A stretch of DNA of 64,000 bases from an uncultured Pirellula sp. (GTDB lineage Bacteria; Planctomycetota; Planctomycetia; Pirellulales; Pirellulaceae), in the NCBI GenBank assembly GCA_903892355.1, contig CAITIE010000091.1, positions 186,001 through 250,000 on the forward strand, read 5' to 3'. The notes under the pieces were generated by a model. It was not told the origin of the DNA, searched no databases, and saw only the letters and a program-made list of their open reading frames with translations. The translations under genes were made by a program, and so were the position numbers. Of this stretch, positions 27,648-37,389 are shown piece after piece; position 1 is the stretch's first letter; the number at the start of each line of letters is the position of its first letter.

Positions 27648-28141
27648 ATGAAGATACCTTCCGTTCTCGCCCGATGGACACTCTTTCAAGCGACTTGGTA
27701 ACACGTGAGTTTATGGCTTGTTCGAACCGAACACGGCAACGGAGGGGAATGCCCCACCCAAAGCGGCGTCTTGGGGTCGCCAGTATTGAGTTGGCGATCG
27801 TTCTGCCAGTCATATTGACCTTCGTTCTTGGAACGATCGAGGTTTGCCAACGTATCTTTTTGAGGCAATCGGCTGTGTTGGCCGCCTATGAAGGAGCAAG
27901 GCTTGCAGTTCGCAACACGTCGGATAACGCCAAAGTGGTAGCTCGATGCAATGCACTGCTACGGCAACGAAAAATTTTGGATGCTACCGTCGCGGTGACG
28001 CCAGCCAACTTGATGGAGGTCCCTGCAGGGACGGAAATCACCATCCGAATCGAAGTTCCTTGGGCACAAAATTCTCCGACACGTTTTGTGCTTAGGGATC
28101 AAGGTGTTTTAGCAGTGAATGCTACGATGTTGCGGGAATAG
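27644..28141 (+). CDS. TadE-like pseudopilin-type protein
   Basis: 165 aa from the ATG overlapping the previous stop; an ATG at 27749, just after GGAGGGG, is an alternative that would give a 130-aa protein. The TadE motif is clear: VASIELAIVLPVILTFVLGTIEV, with the conserved Glu in the first turns of the membrane helix, then a periplasmic domain. Tad minor pilins are processed before the helix and join Flp-type pili. No tad ATPase, secretin or prepilin peptidase is nearby. Confidence 0.85.
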   Translation: MNEDTFRSRPMDTLSSDLVTREFMACSNRTRQRRGMPHPKRRLGVASIELAIVLPVILTFVLGTIEVCQRIFLRQSAVLAAYEGARLAVRNTSDNAKVVARCNALLRQRKILDATVAVTPANLMEVPAGTEITIRIEVPWAQNSPTRFVLRDQGVLAVNATMLRE

Positions 28142-28149
28142 AAATCCAA

Positions 28150-29406
28150 ATGCTGATAACTACAACAGAAACTAGCCTCCAATCCCTTTCTAGCTTGGCC
28201 TCGCACCTGGCGGATCGATTGCTTCAAACTGGATCTCTGGCGAACCGTCGGCGCAGTCGAAGCCGTCGGGGAGCCTTGGCTCCATTGGCATGCATTGTTC
28301 TTTTCGCCATGCTCGGCGTCATGGGGTTGAGTATTAACATCGCGTACATTGAACTTGTGCGTACCGAGCAACGCCTAGCAACCGATGCTGCTGCTAAAGC
28401 CGCATTGGTCGTCCTCGGTCAAACACAGTCGGCAGCATCTGCTCGAGCCGCAGCGATACGGATCGCATCACTGCATCGCGTAGGGGGACAACCCTTGAAG
28501 CTGACGGATGCAGAGATCGAGTCCGGTAGCTCTGTGTTGCAAAGCAGTGGTACGTACGCTTTCACGCCAGTGGTTGACGCCAACAACACAGCAGTCATCA
28601 ACTCGATCCGTATCAATTCCAATCTGTCTCGGATGAACGGCGGAGGTGTTTCGCTCGTGATGATGCCTCAGTTGATGGGGATGAATACGTACACTGCATC
28701 GCAATCGGGAATTGCGACCCGGATCGATATGGATGTCTGTCTGGTGGTGGATCGGTCCGGTTCCATGGCTTGGGACCTCAGTTCCAAACCATTCTCGTAC
28801 CCTGGAACGCTGAATGGAAAATCGGCGATGCAGAATTACTTTCAATTGCCCCACCCGACGTTGAGCCGATGGGCTGCATTACGAAACTCAGTGGATATCT
28901 TCATAACGGTATTGAACGAGAACCCGATCAAAACCCGAGTATCACTCGCATCCTATTCCAGCAATTTCACATTCGGCGTCTATTCCTCGTCCGTCGCATC
29001 GCTCGATCAATCACTAACGACGAATTATGCGTCGCTTACGGCGGCCATGAAGAAGATTTCGTCGCAACCATTGATCGGAAACACCAACATTGCAGCGGGG
29101 TTGCGAGAGGGGATCAGCTCCCTGACAGACCCTAATCTCGCCAAGCGAACCTCGTTCAAGACGATCATCTTGCTAACCGATGGTGTTATGTCCCAAGGAG
29201 ACGACCCTGTGGGGTTGGCAGCTTCCGCGAGAACTATGAATATCCGAACTCACACCATCGCATTCAGCGCCCAAGCCGACGTCAACTTGATGCAAAAAGT
29301 CGCTCAAGCGGGAGGAGGGCAGTCCTATGTGGCTCCGGATGCGGCATCGTTGAAGACTACATTTAAGACCATTGCGGCGACATTGCCGAACATGCTCACC
29401 AATTGA
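28150..29406 (+). CDS. Tad-associated VWA-domain membrane protein (TadG-like)
   Basis: 418 aa. A basic stretch (RRRSRSRRG) precedes one membrane helix at about residues 42-66, with the TadG-like pattern of a helix followed by ATDAAAKAA. The C-terminal half is a von Willebrand A domain with the metal-ion site D201-x-S203-x-S205 (VVDRSGSM) and a later TDG loop (LLTDGVM). Such proteins sit in the membrane with the VWA domain outside and bind partners through the metal. It is flanked by two TadE-like genes 8 nt upstream and 39 nt downstream, so the set is one operon. Confidence 0.88.
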   Translation: MLITTTETSLQSLSSLASHLADRLLQTGSLANRRRSRSRRGALAPLACIVLFAMLGVMGLSINIAYIELVRTEQRLATDAAAKAALVVLGQTQSAASARAAAIRIASLHRVGGQPLKLTDAEIESGSSVLQSSGTYAFTPVVDANNTAVINSIRINSNLSRMNGGGVSLVMMPQLMGMNTYTASQSGIATRIDMDVCLVVDRSGSMAWDLSSKPFSYPGTLNGKSAMQNYFQLPHPTLSRWAALRNSVDIFITVLNENPIKTRVSLASYSSNFTFGVYSSSVASLDQSLTTNYASLTAAMKKISSQPLIGNTNIAAGLREGISSLTDPNLAKRTSFKTIILLTDGVMSQGDDPVGLAASARTMNIRTHTIAFSAQADVNLMQKVAQAGGGQSYVAPDAASLKTTFKTIAATLPNMLTN

Positions 29407-29445
29407 TGAGTGCGATTCGCACTGTTGATTGCTACAGGAGACCGC

Positions 29446-29988
29446 ATGGTAGATCGACCCAAGGAACAAGAGCCCATGAGCCACACAAGCCTCACGAATC
29501 GAAGAGACTCGCACGGAAAACCGATGAATGCGGGAAGACGGCAGGTTCGGAACCGGCGGGGCGCATTTACCGTTGAGTTTGCGCTTTGCAGCGGTTTATT
29601 CTTTATGATCCTGTTGGCTGGTTTTGAGTTCAGCCGATTTATGTATGCGCGTCACAGTGTTGATCAAGCGGCTTATGAAGCGGCGAGGATCGGAATTGTT
29701 CCAGGGCAATCCCCGGCCCAGGTCATCGCGCGAGCGCGCCAGATCCTCAATGCGACGGGAATACGGTCGGCTACGGTAAATGTTCAGCCTGCGGCTTTTG
29801 ATGGTAACACGGAAACAGTTACGGTGAGCATCACCGCACCTTACGCAGATAGTTCGTGGCTTCGCCCCGTTTTCCTGGCAGCTACAAACTTGTCGGCTAC
29901 GATTACGCTCGATCACGAAAACCAAGCGTACTTGCAGGCACAGACGATCAATATCGGAAACAACAATTTCGAGCCGATCGACAAGTAA
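29446..29988 (+). CDS. Second TadE-like protein
   Basis: 180 aa from the ATG at 29446, which has GGAG 5 nt upstream; the frame is open to a GTG at 29410. The motif FTVEFALCSGLFFMILLAGFEF gives the TadE-type helix with its conserved Glu, followed by SVDQAAYEAARIGIV and a beta-rich periplasmic domain. It resembles the 165-aa TadE protein earlier in the operon in layout, but the sequences are diverged. It ends convergent to the FmdB gene, with only a weak 6-bp hairpin between them. Confidence 0.85.
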   Translation: MVDRPKEQEPMSHTSLTNRRDSHGKPMNAGRRQVRNRRGAFTVEFALCSGLFFMILLAGFEFSRFMYARHSVDQAAYEAARIGIVPGQSPAQVIARARQILNATGIRSATVNVQPAAFDGNTETVTVSITAPYADSSWLRPVFLAATNLSATITLDHENQAYLQAQTINIGNNNFEPIDK

Positions 29989-30034
29989 GATCGATTGGTC
30001 ATTGCGATCCGTTCATGAGTCTTGTGCGGAAAGA

Positions 30035-30385
30035 CTACTCCGACCCCTTTTTCTTTGTTTTCGACGGGGTTGATTCGCTCGATTTCGAGGGAGCGGGTTT
30101 GGAGTCTGATTTGCTAGCCGCAGTGTCACTCGATGTCGAGTTGCTACCGGAACTGCTATCGCTCGGGGTTTTATCGGCAGCTGCTGATTTCTTGTAGGAG
30201 TCGCTTCTGTAATCCGTTTGATAGAACCCGGAGCCTTTGAACATGACCGCTGCTCCAGTTCCAATCAGTCGACGCAACTTGAGCTTTTTGCACTTAGGGC
30301 ATTTCTTCTCTGGGTCCGCCGAGATCGATTGAAAGAGCTCGAACGTGTGCCCGCAGGCATCGCATTCGTAGTCGTAGGTTGGCAT
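30035..30385 (-). CDS. FmdB-type zinc ribbon protein
   Basis: 116 aa. A single zinc ribbon occupies the first 55 residues: MPTYDYECDACG, then CPKCKKLKLRRLIG, with two CxxC pairs. The last 50 residues are Ser/Lys-rich and disordered. The family was named for a putative regulator of formamidase genes; the role of most members is unknown. It is the last gene of the grpE/dnaJ cluster here, 43 nt after grpE, which points to a link with protein quality control. Confidence 0.88.
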   Translation of the reverse strand: MPTYDYECDACGHTFELFQSISADPEKKCPKCKKLKLRRLIGTGAAVMFKGSGFYQTDYRSDSYKKSAAADKTPSDSSSGSNSTSSDTAASKSDSKPAPSKSSESTPSKTKKKGSE

Positions 30386-30428
30386 AGTGTAGTGGCTCCG
30401 ATAAAAATCGCTGGAGGTAGCGCTAGCA

Positions 30429-31022
30429 TCAAGACGGGGAAGCAGGGCCTTTCGAGACGATGACCATGCTGGGACGAATTACTCGGTCATGCATCATGAA
30501 TCCAAGACTTGTTTCCATCATCACCGTTCCCGCAGGGTACTGATCGCTCGGTTGCTGCGCGATGGCTTGATGGATATTTGGATCAAACGGTTTCCCAAGC
30601 CCCGCGATCGGTTTGCAGTGATGCTTGGCCAGGACATTCGCAAATTGCTGCTGAACCATGCGAACCCCGGCCACGATTCCGTCGGCGTTTGTCGCCCCGG
30701 ATACAGACTCAGTTGCACGATGCAGATTGTCGACGACCTCGAGCAAATCGCTGACCAATGGCAATGCGGCGTACTTTAATTGCGTTTCCACATCGCGGGT
30801 GATGCGACGACGAAAGTTCTCTAGTTCCGCTTGGGCTTTCAGCTCGCGGCTTCGCAACTCGACGACTTGTTGCTCCAGTTCATCGATCAGTTGCTCTGGT
30901 GTTTCCGACGATGGATCGGAAGCGGTGGATTCGTTTTCGGCAAAAACGGCGTCTTTCGGGTCCCTTCCTCGCTCGGAGTCTTGCGAGGATCCATCGGAAT
31001 TTGAATCGTTATTTGAGTTCAT
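30429..31022 (-). CDS. grpE: Nucleotide exchange factor GrpE
   Basis: 197 aa, normal length. It releases ADP from DnaK and acts as a dimer through its long N-terminal coiled coil (about residues 38-80). The GrpE core follows: LLEVVDNLHRA, then PIAGLGKPFDPNIHQAI and the beta domain MMETSLGFMMHDRVIRPSMVIVSKG. The first 40 residues are acidic and disordered. It lies 79 nt downstream of dnaJ. No dnaK is in the window. Confidence 0.96.
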   Translation of the reverse strand: MNSNNDSNSDGSSQDSERGRDPKDAVFAENESTASDPSSETPEQLIDELEQQVVELRSRELKAQAELENFRRRITRDVETQLKYAALPLVSDLLEVVDNLHRATESVSGATNADGIVAGVRMVQQQFANVLAKHHCKPIAGLGKPFDPNIHQAIAQQPSDQYPAGTVMMETSLGFMMHDRVIRPSMVIVSKGPASPS

Positions 31023-31101
31023 GCGTGTTACCTACGAGATTGAATATTGGGTGATTGCATGGTTGCGAGGACGAGTTCGCATCGAGTTGCTGGTTGATTT
31101 T

Positions 31102-32235
31102 CTAGGAGGCGGATTGCCCTTGAAAATAAGCCATGATCCGGTCCATGAAACCTTTCCGTTCGGGCGATATATTTTTGTCGTCGAGTTCGGCCAGTTCCCG
31201 CAACAACTCCTGCTGTCGTTTGCTGAGTTTCTTAGGAACTTCGATGAGTGTTTGAACGAGCAGATCCCCCTTGGCTCCCGTATGCGGATCGGGCATTCCT
31301 TGACCCCGCAATCGGAACACGGTACCGCTTTGCGTTCCAGCAGCGATATCGAGGGACTTGCGACCTTCGAGCGTAGGGACCTCGATACTCGAACCCAGGG
31401 CCGCTTGGCTGAAGGCAATCGGCAATTGCAGGATGAGGTCGTGCCCATCCCGTTTGAAGATCGGGTGGGCTTTGACGTGAATAAAGCAATAGGCGTCACC
31501 TCGCGGCCCGCCATCTGGACTCGGTTGTCCCTCGCCCTGCAAGCGAACGCGCATGTCGTCGTCGACCCCAGGGGGAATTTTGACTTCGAGTTTTACCTCG
31601 TGAGGCTTTAGGCCCTGGCCGTCGCATGTCTTGCAAGGGTTGCTGATGGTTTTGCCGCTGCCTCGGCAAATAGGGCAGGTCGTCTGGACCCTGAGTACTC
31701 CTGTCGCTTGCACGACTTGACCTCGGCCTTGGCATCGCCTACAGCTTTCAGGTTGTGAACCTGCTGCCGCACCGGAACCGCTGCATCCATCGCAGGTTGC
31801 GTGACGGGTCAAGGAGACGGTTTTAGTCACCCCTCGTGCAGCTTCTTCAAGATCGAGCGTTACGTCGCAACGAAGATCGGCACCTCGTCGCACTCGAGAA
31901 CGAGACCTTCCGCCCCCAAAAAAGTCTTCGAAGATGGTTCCGCCAAAGACATCTCCAAAAGCTTCGAAGATATCGCCAACGTCGCGGAAGCCACCCGAGG
32001 ACTCTGCCCCCGCATGCCCATAACGATCGTATTTGGCTCGTTTCTGGGGATCGCTAAGGACTTCGTAGGCTTCGGCGGCCTCTTTGAACTTGTTGATCGC
32101 CGCATCATCACCTTGATTGGAATCAGGGTGATACTTTAAAGCGAGCTTGCGGTACGCCTTGGCGATCTCGTCTTGGGAAGCCGATTTCTCGACTCCGAGG
32201 ACTTCGTAAAAATCTCGTTTGGCGTCCGCTGGCAC
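31102..32235 (-). CDS. dnaJ: Chaperone DnaJ
   Basis: 377 aa, canonical type I. J-domain with HPD in KYHPDSNQG (about residues 36-38), a Gly/Phe linker, a zinc domain with all four CxxCxGxG motifs ([32 protein letters not shown]), and the two substrate-binding beta domains. It presents unfolded proteins to DnaK and stimulates its ATPase. The start is a GTG at 32233-32235. An intrinsic terminator ends 38 nt upstream, so dnaJ either has its own promoter in the 32302-32460 spacer or depends on read-through from groEL1. Confidence 0.97.
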   Translation of the reverse strand: MPADAKRDFYEVLGVEKSASQDEIAKAYRKLALKYHPDSNQGDDAAINKFKEAAEAYEVLSDPQKRAKYDRYGHAGAESSGGFRDVGDIFEAFGDVFGGTIFEDFFGGGRSRSRVRRGADLRCDVTLDLEEAARGVTKTVSLTRHATCDGCSGSGAAAGSQPESCRRCQGRGQVVQATGVLRVQTTCPICRGSGKTISNPCKTCDGQGLKPHEVKLEVKIPPGVDDDMRVRLQGEGQPSPDGGPRGDAYCFIHVKAHPIFKRDGHDLILQLPIAFSQAALGSSIEVPTLEGRKSLDIAAGTQSGTVFRLRGQGMPDPHTGAKGDLLVQTLIEVPKKLSKRQQELLRELAELDDKNISPERKGFMDRIMAYFQGQSAS

Positions 32236-32272
32236 GATGGCAGGCTTTCCACAGTGGGTTCGATCGAATCAG

Positions 32273-32301
32273 AAAAAAAGGCCACTCGCTAACGAATGAC
32301 C
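32273..32301 (-). terminator. Intrinsic terminator between groEL1 and dnaJ
   Basis: On the minus strand GGTCATTCG pairs with CGAGTGGCC (9 bp with two G-U pairs, loop TTAG), followed by seven T (32279-32273). It separates the chaperonin genes from dnaJ-grpE, fully or as an attenuator. It sits in the leader of dnaJ if transcription starts upstream of it. Confidence 0.8.
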
Positions 32302-32460
32302 CTTGGCATGTTCAGGCTTATTGATCCTATCAAGCTCCAGGTGTGGATAATTCACGTTCATTCGGAGCCAGTAACCGCGAAGACTAGTCAACGACTAGCT
32401 CCGCGGGGCTTGAGTTCAGTGATCTTTCTTTCCACCCCAGTTGGCGTCGGTTCTGAGCGA

Positions 32461-34080
32461 CTAGCGGATCGAACCTTCGACCTTGCGCTTCTTCTTATCG
32501 TCCTTATCGAGGTTCGTGACGAGTGCTTCGGTGGTCAACAAAAGACCTGAGATACTTGCAGCATTCGCCAACGCGGTTCGGACGACTTTCACAGGATCGA
32601 TGATGCCAGCCTTGAGCATGTCAACATACTGACCCTTGTTTGCATCGTAACCGGTCGACAGAGGCTTTTGACGGACCTCATCGGCAACCACGCTACCGTC
32701 GATACCTGCGTTGTCAGCGATTTGACGAAGGGGAGCTTCGAGGGCTCGGAGGATGATCTCTGCGCCTGTTCGTTCATCGCCTGACAAATCGCTTGCGACC
32801 TTCGCCACGGTATCACGGCATCGGAGAAGAGCCACACCACCACCGGGAAGAATACCTTCTTCGACGGCAGCTCGTGTTGCGTGCAAGGCATCTTCGACAC
32901 GAGCCTTCTTTTGCTTCATGTCCGCTTCGGTTTCGGCACCGACGCTGATCACAGCAACACCACCAGCGATCTTCGCGAGTCGTTCTTGGAACTTCTCCTT
33001 GTCGTATTCGCTGTCGGTTTGCTCGAGTTGAGCGCGGATCTGAGCCACGCGTTGATCGATGGACTTACGATCCCCACCACCTTCAACGATGGTGGTGTTG
33101 TTCTTGTCAACAACGACCTTCTTTGCACGTCCAAGGTGTTCCAGAGAAATCTTCTCGAGCTGAACACCGAGATCTTCGCTGATGAACGTACCGCCGGTGA
33201 GGACTGCAATGTCCCCGAGCATTGCCTTGCGACGATCGCCGAAGCCAGGAGCCTTTACCGCACAAACATTCAGCGTGCCGCGGAGCTTGTTCACGACGAG
33301 CAGCGTCAACGCTTCTGCATCGACGTCTTCAGCGACGATCAACAGTGGCTGGCCAGCGGTGCTGACTTTTTCCAAGACCGGGATCAGATCGCGAATGTTG
33401 CTGATCTTCTTGTCGTAAAGAAGAATGAGCGCGTTCTCGAACGTGCAGCTCATGTCCGATGGGGTATTGATGAAGTACGGGGAGATGTATCCCTTGTCGA
33501 ACTGCATCCCATCGACATATTCGACGGTCGTATCTGCTGTTTTACCTTCTTCGACGGTGATCACTCCGTCTTTGCCGACGCGTTCAAGCGACTCGGCCAG
33601 GAGCGAACCGATCGACATGTCGTTGTTGGCGGAGATGGCTCCGACATTGGCGACTTCGTCTCGGTGGCTGACAGGTTTGGCAAGTTCTTGAAGCTTCGCA
33701 ACGGCAGCGTCAACAGCCTTGTCGATTCCTCGACGGATGGCCGACGGATTGCTACCAGCAGCGATGTTTCGCAAGCCTTCCTTGAAAATCGCACGCGCCA
33801 AAACGGTTGCGGTGGTCGTTCCATCACCGGCCAAGTCGCTGGTTTTTTGAGCGACTTCGACAACCAACTTGGCTCCCATGTTCTCGAAACGGTCTTCGAG
33901 TTCGATTTCTTTGGCGACCGTCACGCCGTCTTTGGTGACGGTTGGACCACCAAAGCTTTTGTCGATGATGACGTTGCGACCGGTTGGTCCCATGGTCACG
34001 GCAACAGCATCAGCGAGTTTCTCTACGCCCTGCAGCATCCGCGCACGAGCTTGATCATCAAAAAGAAGTTGCTTAGCCAC
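32461..34080 (-). CDS. groL: Chaperonin GroEL, paralogue 1 (basic tail)
   Basis: 539 aa. The 60-kDa chaperonin that folds proteins in a closed cage with GroES. The ATP site ([12 protein letters not shown]) and the GGGVALLRC equatorial motif are intact, and the apical domain is full length. The C-terminus does not have the usual Gly-Met repeats; it ends with a lysine-rich KDDKKKRK stretch, which should change the cavity floor. It lies 42 nt after groES. The start is a GTG at 34078-34080. It differs widely from the second GroEL encoded on the other side of groES, so this is an old paralogue rather than a recent copy. Confidence 0.97.
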   Translation of the reverse strand: MAKQLLFDDQARARMLQGVEKLADAVAVTMGPTGRNVIIDKSFGGPTVTKDGVTVAKEIELEDRFENMGAKLVVEVAQKTSDLAGDGTTTATVLARAIFKEGLRNIAAGSNPSAIRRGIDKAVDAAVAKLQELAKPVSHRDEVANVGAISANNDMSIGSLLAESLERVGKDGVITVEEGKTADTTVEYVDGMQFDKGYISPYFINTPSDMSCTFENALILLYDKKISNIRDLIPVLEKVSTAGQPLLIVAEDVDAEALTLLVVNKLRGTLNVCAVKAPGFGDRRKAMLGDIAVLTGGTFISEDLGVQLEKISLEHLGRAKKVVVDKNNTTIVEGGGDRKSIDQRVAQIRAQLEQTDSEYDKEKFQERLAKIAGGVAVISVGAETEADMKQKKARVEDALHATRAAVEEGILPGGGVALLRCRDTVAKVASDLSGDERTGAEIILRALEAPLRQIADNAGIDGSVVADEVRQKPLSTGYDANKGQYVDMLKAGIIDPVKVVRTALANAASISGLLLTTEALVTNLDKDDKKKRKVEGSIR

Positions 34081-34122
34081 GCTTCGCAGTTCCTTATCTA
34101 AGGGTTAATTGCAGGGATGAAA

Positions 34123-34419
34123 TTAAGCGAGCTTGGCGAGAACATCGCTCTCGCGAAGGATCTTGTACTCAACGCCGTCGACTTCGACTTCGCTTCCGCC
34201 GTACTTGCCGAAGATCACTTCGTCGCCAACGCTAACGCTGAGAGCGGCGCGAACGCCGTTATCGAGCAACTTGCCCGGTCCAACTGCGACGACCTTTCCA
34301 CGTTGTGGCTTTTCCTTGGCACTGTCTGGCAAAACGATACCACCAGCGGTGGTTTCTTCTGCTTCGAGAGGCTGAACAACGACACGATCATCGAGAGGAC
34401 GGAGATTTACCTTAGCCAT
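34123..34419 (-). CDS. groES: Co-chaperonin GroES
   Basis: 98 aa from the ATG at 34419 (GGGTGA about 6 nt upstream; a frame extension to 34428 is open). Lid of the GroEL cage. The family pattern is complete: [10 protein letters not shown], the mobile loop [23 protein letters not shown] with its GGIVL anchor, and [15 protein letters not shown]. It is the only groES visible and lies between two groEL genes, so one lid may serve both. Confidence 0.97.
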   Translation of the reverse strand: MAKVNLRPLDDRVVVQPLEAEETTAGGIVLPDSAKEKPQRGKVVAVGPGKLLDNGVRAALSVSVGDEVIFGKYGGSEVEVDGVEYKILRESDVLAKLA

Positions 34420-34478
34420 TTCAATCACCCTTGTTTCTATGTATTTGAATGTATTCGAAGTTGTTTTTTAGTGCTGAA

Positions 34479-34509
34479 GCGTGCTCCCTGCATTTGCCGG
34501 AGAGCACGC
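34479..34509. other. 8-bp hairpin between groEL2 and groES
   Basis: GCGTGCTC and GAGCACGC (34479-34486 and 34502-34509) with a 15-nt loop. In the minus-strand transcript it is followed by a purine-rich run, not U, so it does not look like a terminator. It could be an mRNA processing or stability element that sets the relative amounts of groEL2 and groES. Confidence 0.5.
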
Positions 34510-34535
34510 GAATCAATCGCGTATGCAGGTATGGA

Positions 34536-36233
<1,698 letters not shown>

Positions 36234-36296
36234 GTTGAACTCCTTGAATGTGATTCAGCCCGATTTGGCAGTCGAACTTTGTGTGGCCCGCTTCCG

Positions 36297-36313
36297 AGCA
36301 ACCCGCGTGCCAA
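36297..36313 (-). promoter_or_regulatory. Full-consensus sigma-54 promoter of the chaperonin operon
   Basis: On the minus strand: T-TGGCACG (36313-36306), CGGG (36305-36302), TTGC-T (36301-36297). This matches YTGGCACG-N4-TTGCW at every position, with exact spacing of the -24 GG and -12 GC. Transcription should begin near 36286, giving a leader of about 53 nt before the groEL2 GTG. No CIRCE element (TTAGCACTC-N9-GAGTGCTAA) is visible. A large inverted repeat lies just upstream (36328-36360). Confidence 0.75.
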
Positions 36314-36327
36314 CGGAATTGTTTTTT

Positions 36328-36368
36328 ACCGCAAGTCTATTTGAGGCAGAGACTTGCGGTGTTTTTTT
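36328..36368 (+). terminator. Inverted repeat with T-tract upstream of the groEL2 promoter
   Basis: ACCGCAAGTCT and AGACTTGCGGT (36328-36338 and 36350-36360), a perfect 11-bp stem with an 11-nt loop, then GTTTTTTT on the plus strand. It has the form of an intrinsic terminator for plus-strand transcription, yet no plus-strand gene ends here. It also lies 15-47 bp upstream of the -24 element of the sigma-54-type promoter, where an activator-binding palindrome could be. Both readings are possible. The rest of the 36369-36504 gap has a small CAGCCC/GGGCTG hairpin and no gene. Confidence 0.6.
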
Positions 36369-36504
36369 CAGCCCCGACAGGGCTGACACCTGCCAAAAAG
36401 AGCGGAGGAAGTCGCGCAGGCGAATCGGGAGACATGGCGGCCGTTAGTGGCTCCCAGAACCATTCGCGCCTCCCAGGAGTAGCCGCTCCACCCGCCACCC
36501 GCGG

Positions 36505-37389
36505 TCAGACTTCCGACTGCCAGCGGTATTGAGCTCGCTCCACCCACCAAGCAGCGATGGCAAGGAGAAGTGCGGAGCCGAGGAGCAGGCACAGGATATG
36601 GATCCAGCTGGGGGTTTGCGAGGCGAGCATTTCCGGGTTTTCGAGGAAATCGACCATGGGAAGCTCGAGCCACTGGAAATAAAGAGAGCGAAGTCGGAAT
36701 GCGACGGTGAATTTGTTGATAACCGCCGGTATCCATCCTAGAACAACCTCAACGAGAATCGTGTAGGTAAACGCGAGTACCATCGCTCGCCGCTGGAACA
36801 TGACCCCGATGAATGCAAACAACGCGCCGTGGGCGATCGAGGACAAAATGCATAATGCCACCAGAGCGAGCCAAGTGTAGAGCGGGGCGGCGAGATTGAG
36901 CATGGGGACTGCGAGTGTGGAGGCAACAGCGCCACAGGAAGAAGTCCAAAGAACGGCGATCACATATTTACCGAGCAGCATCGCCTGGCGGCCTCCTGGC
37001 CGGACGATGCTGTAGATCCAACTTTGGCTCTCCAGCTCCGAGTTTACGATCGGGGTCGCCCAAAGAAGCATCCCGAGCATTGTGATGGCTTGAGGCATCA
37101 GCACGTACAGCATCCATGCAAATGCCATTTGGACATTGGGCTCGCTGCTAAGTGAGCCACGCAGTAGGTACGCTACCGTGCCGGTGAGTGCGACAGGAAT
37201 GGCGATCATGAATCCCCAGAGCGCTATTCGCCAAGGTGTAATCGATCGGCGTAATTCATAGGCGACAACACCGACAACGGCATTGCAGCGCTGAACAAGC
37301 AGACCTGCGCGAGGCTGGGTGAGCGGAGCGAGTACGCTGGACTGATAAGGCGTCTCCAGATTCGTCGTGGATTTTGGCAATGGGTTCAC
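36505..37389 (-). CDS. ABC transporter permease (ABC-2 type)
   Basis: 294 aa with about six predicted transmembrane segments (around residues 57-78, 90-115, 140-165, 168-195, 200-225 and 265-285). Layout and length fit the ABC-2/NatB-like membrane subunits that pair with a single ATPase. Its ATG overlaps the stop of the ATPase gene as ATGA (37386-37389), so the two subunits are co-translated. The substrate is unknown. Confidence 0.85.
   Translation of the reverse strand: MNPLPKSTTNLETPYQSSVLAPLTQPRAGLLVQRCNAVVGVVAYELRRSITPWRIALWGFMIAIPVALTGTVAYLLRGSLSSEPNVQMAFAWMLYVLMPQAITMLGMLLWATPIVNSELESQSWIYSIVRPGGRQAMLLGKYVIAVLWTSSCGAVASTLAVPMLNLAAPLYTWLALVALCILSSIAHGALFAFIGVMFQRRAMVLAFTYTILVEVVLGWIPAVINKFTVAFRLRSLYFQWLELPMVDFLENPEMLASQTPSWIHILCLLLGSALLLAIAAWWVERAQYRWQSEV

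Noticed and set aside
30658-31611. 317-codon plus-strand frame opposite grpE and dnaJ
   Set aside because: Ser-rich antisense translation without motifs; both minus-strand genes are certain.
32321-32333. FNR-like dyad TTGAT-CCT-ATCAA upstream of dnaJ
   Set aside because: The spacer is three bases; the FNR box needs four. A 5-bp dyad in 225 nt is not rare.
34429-34535. CIRCE element near groES
   Set aside because: I looked for TTAGCACTC-N9-GAGTGCTAA upstream of groES, groEL2 and dnaJ. TTAGTGCTG near 34469 is not a match and has no partner half-site.
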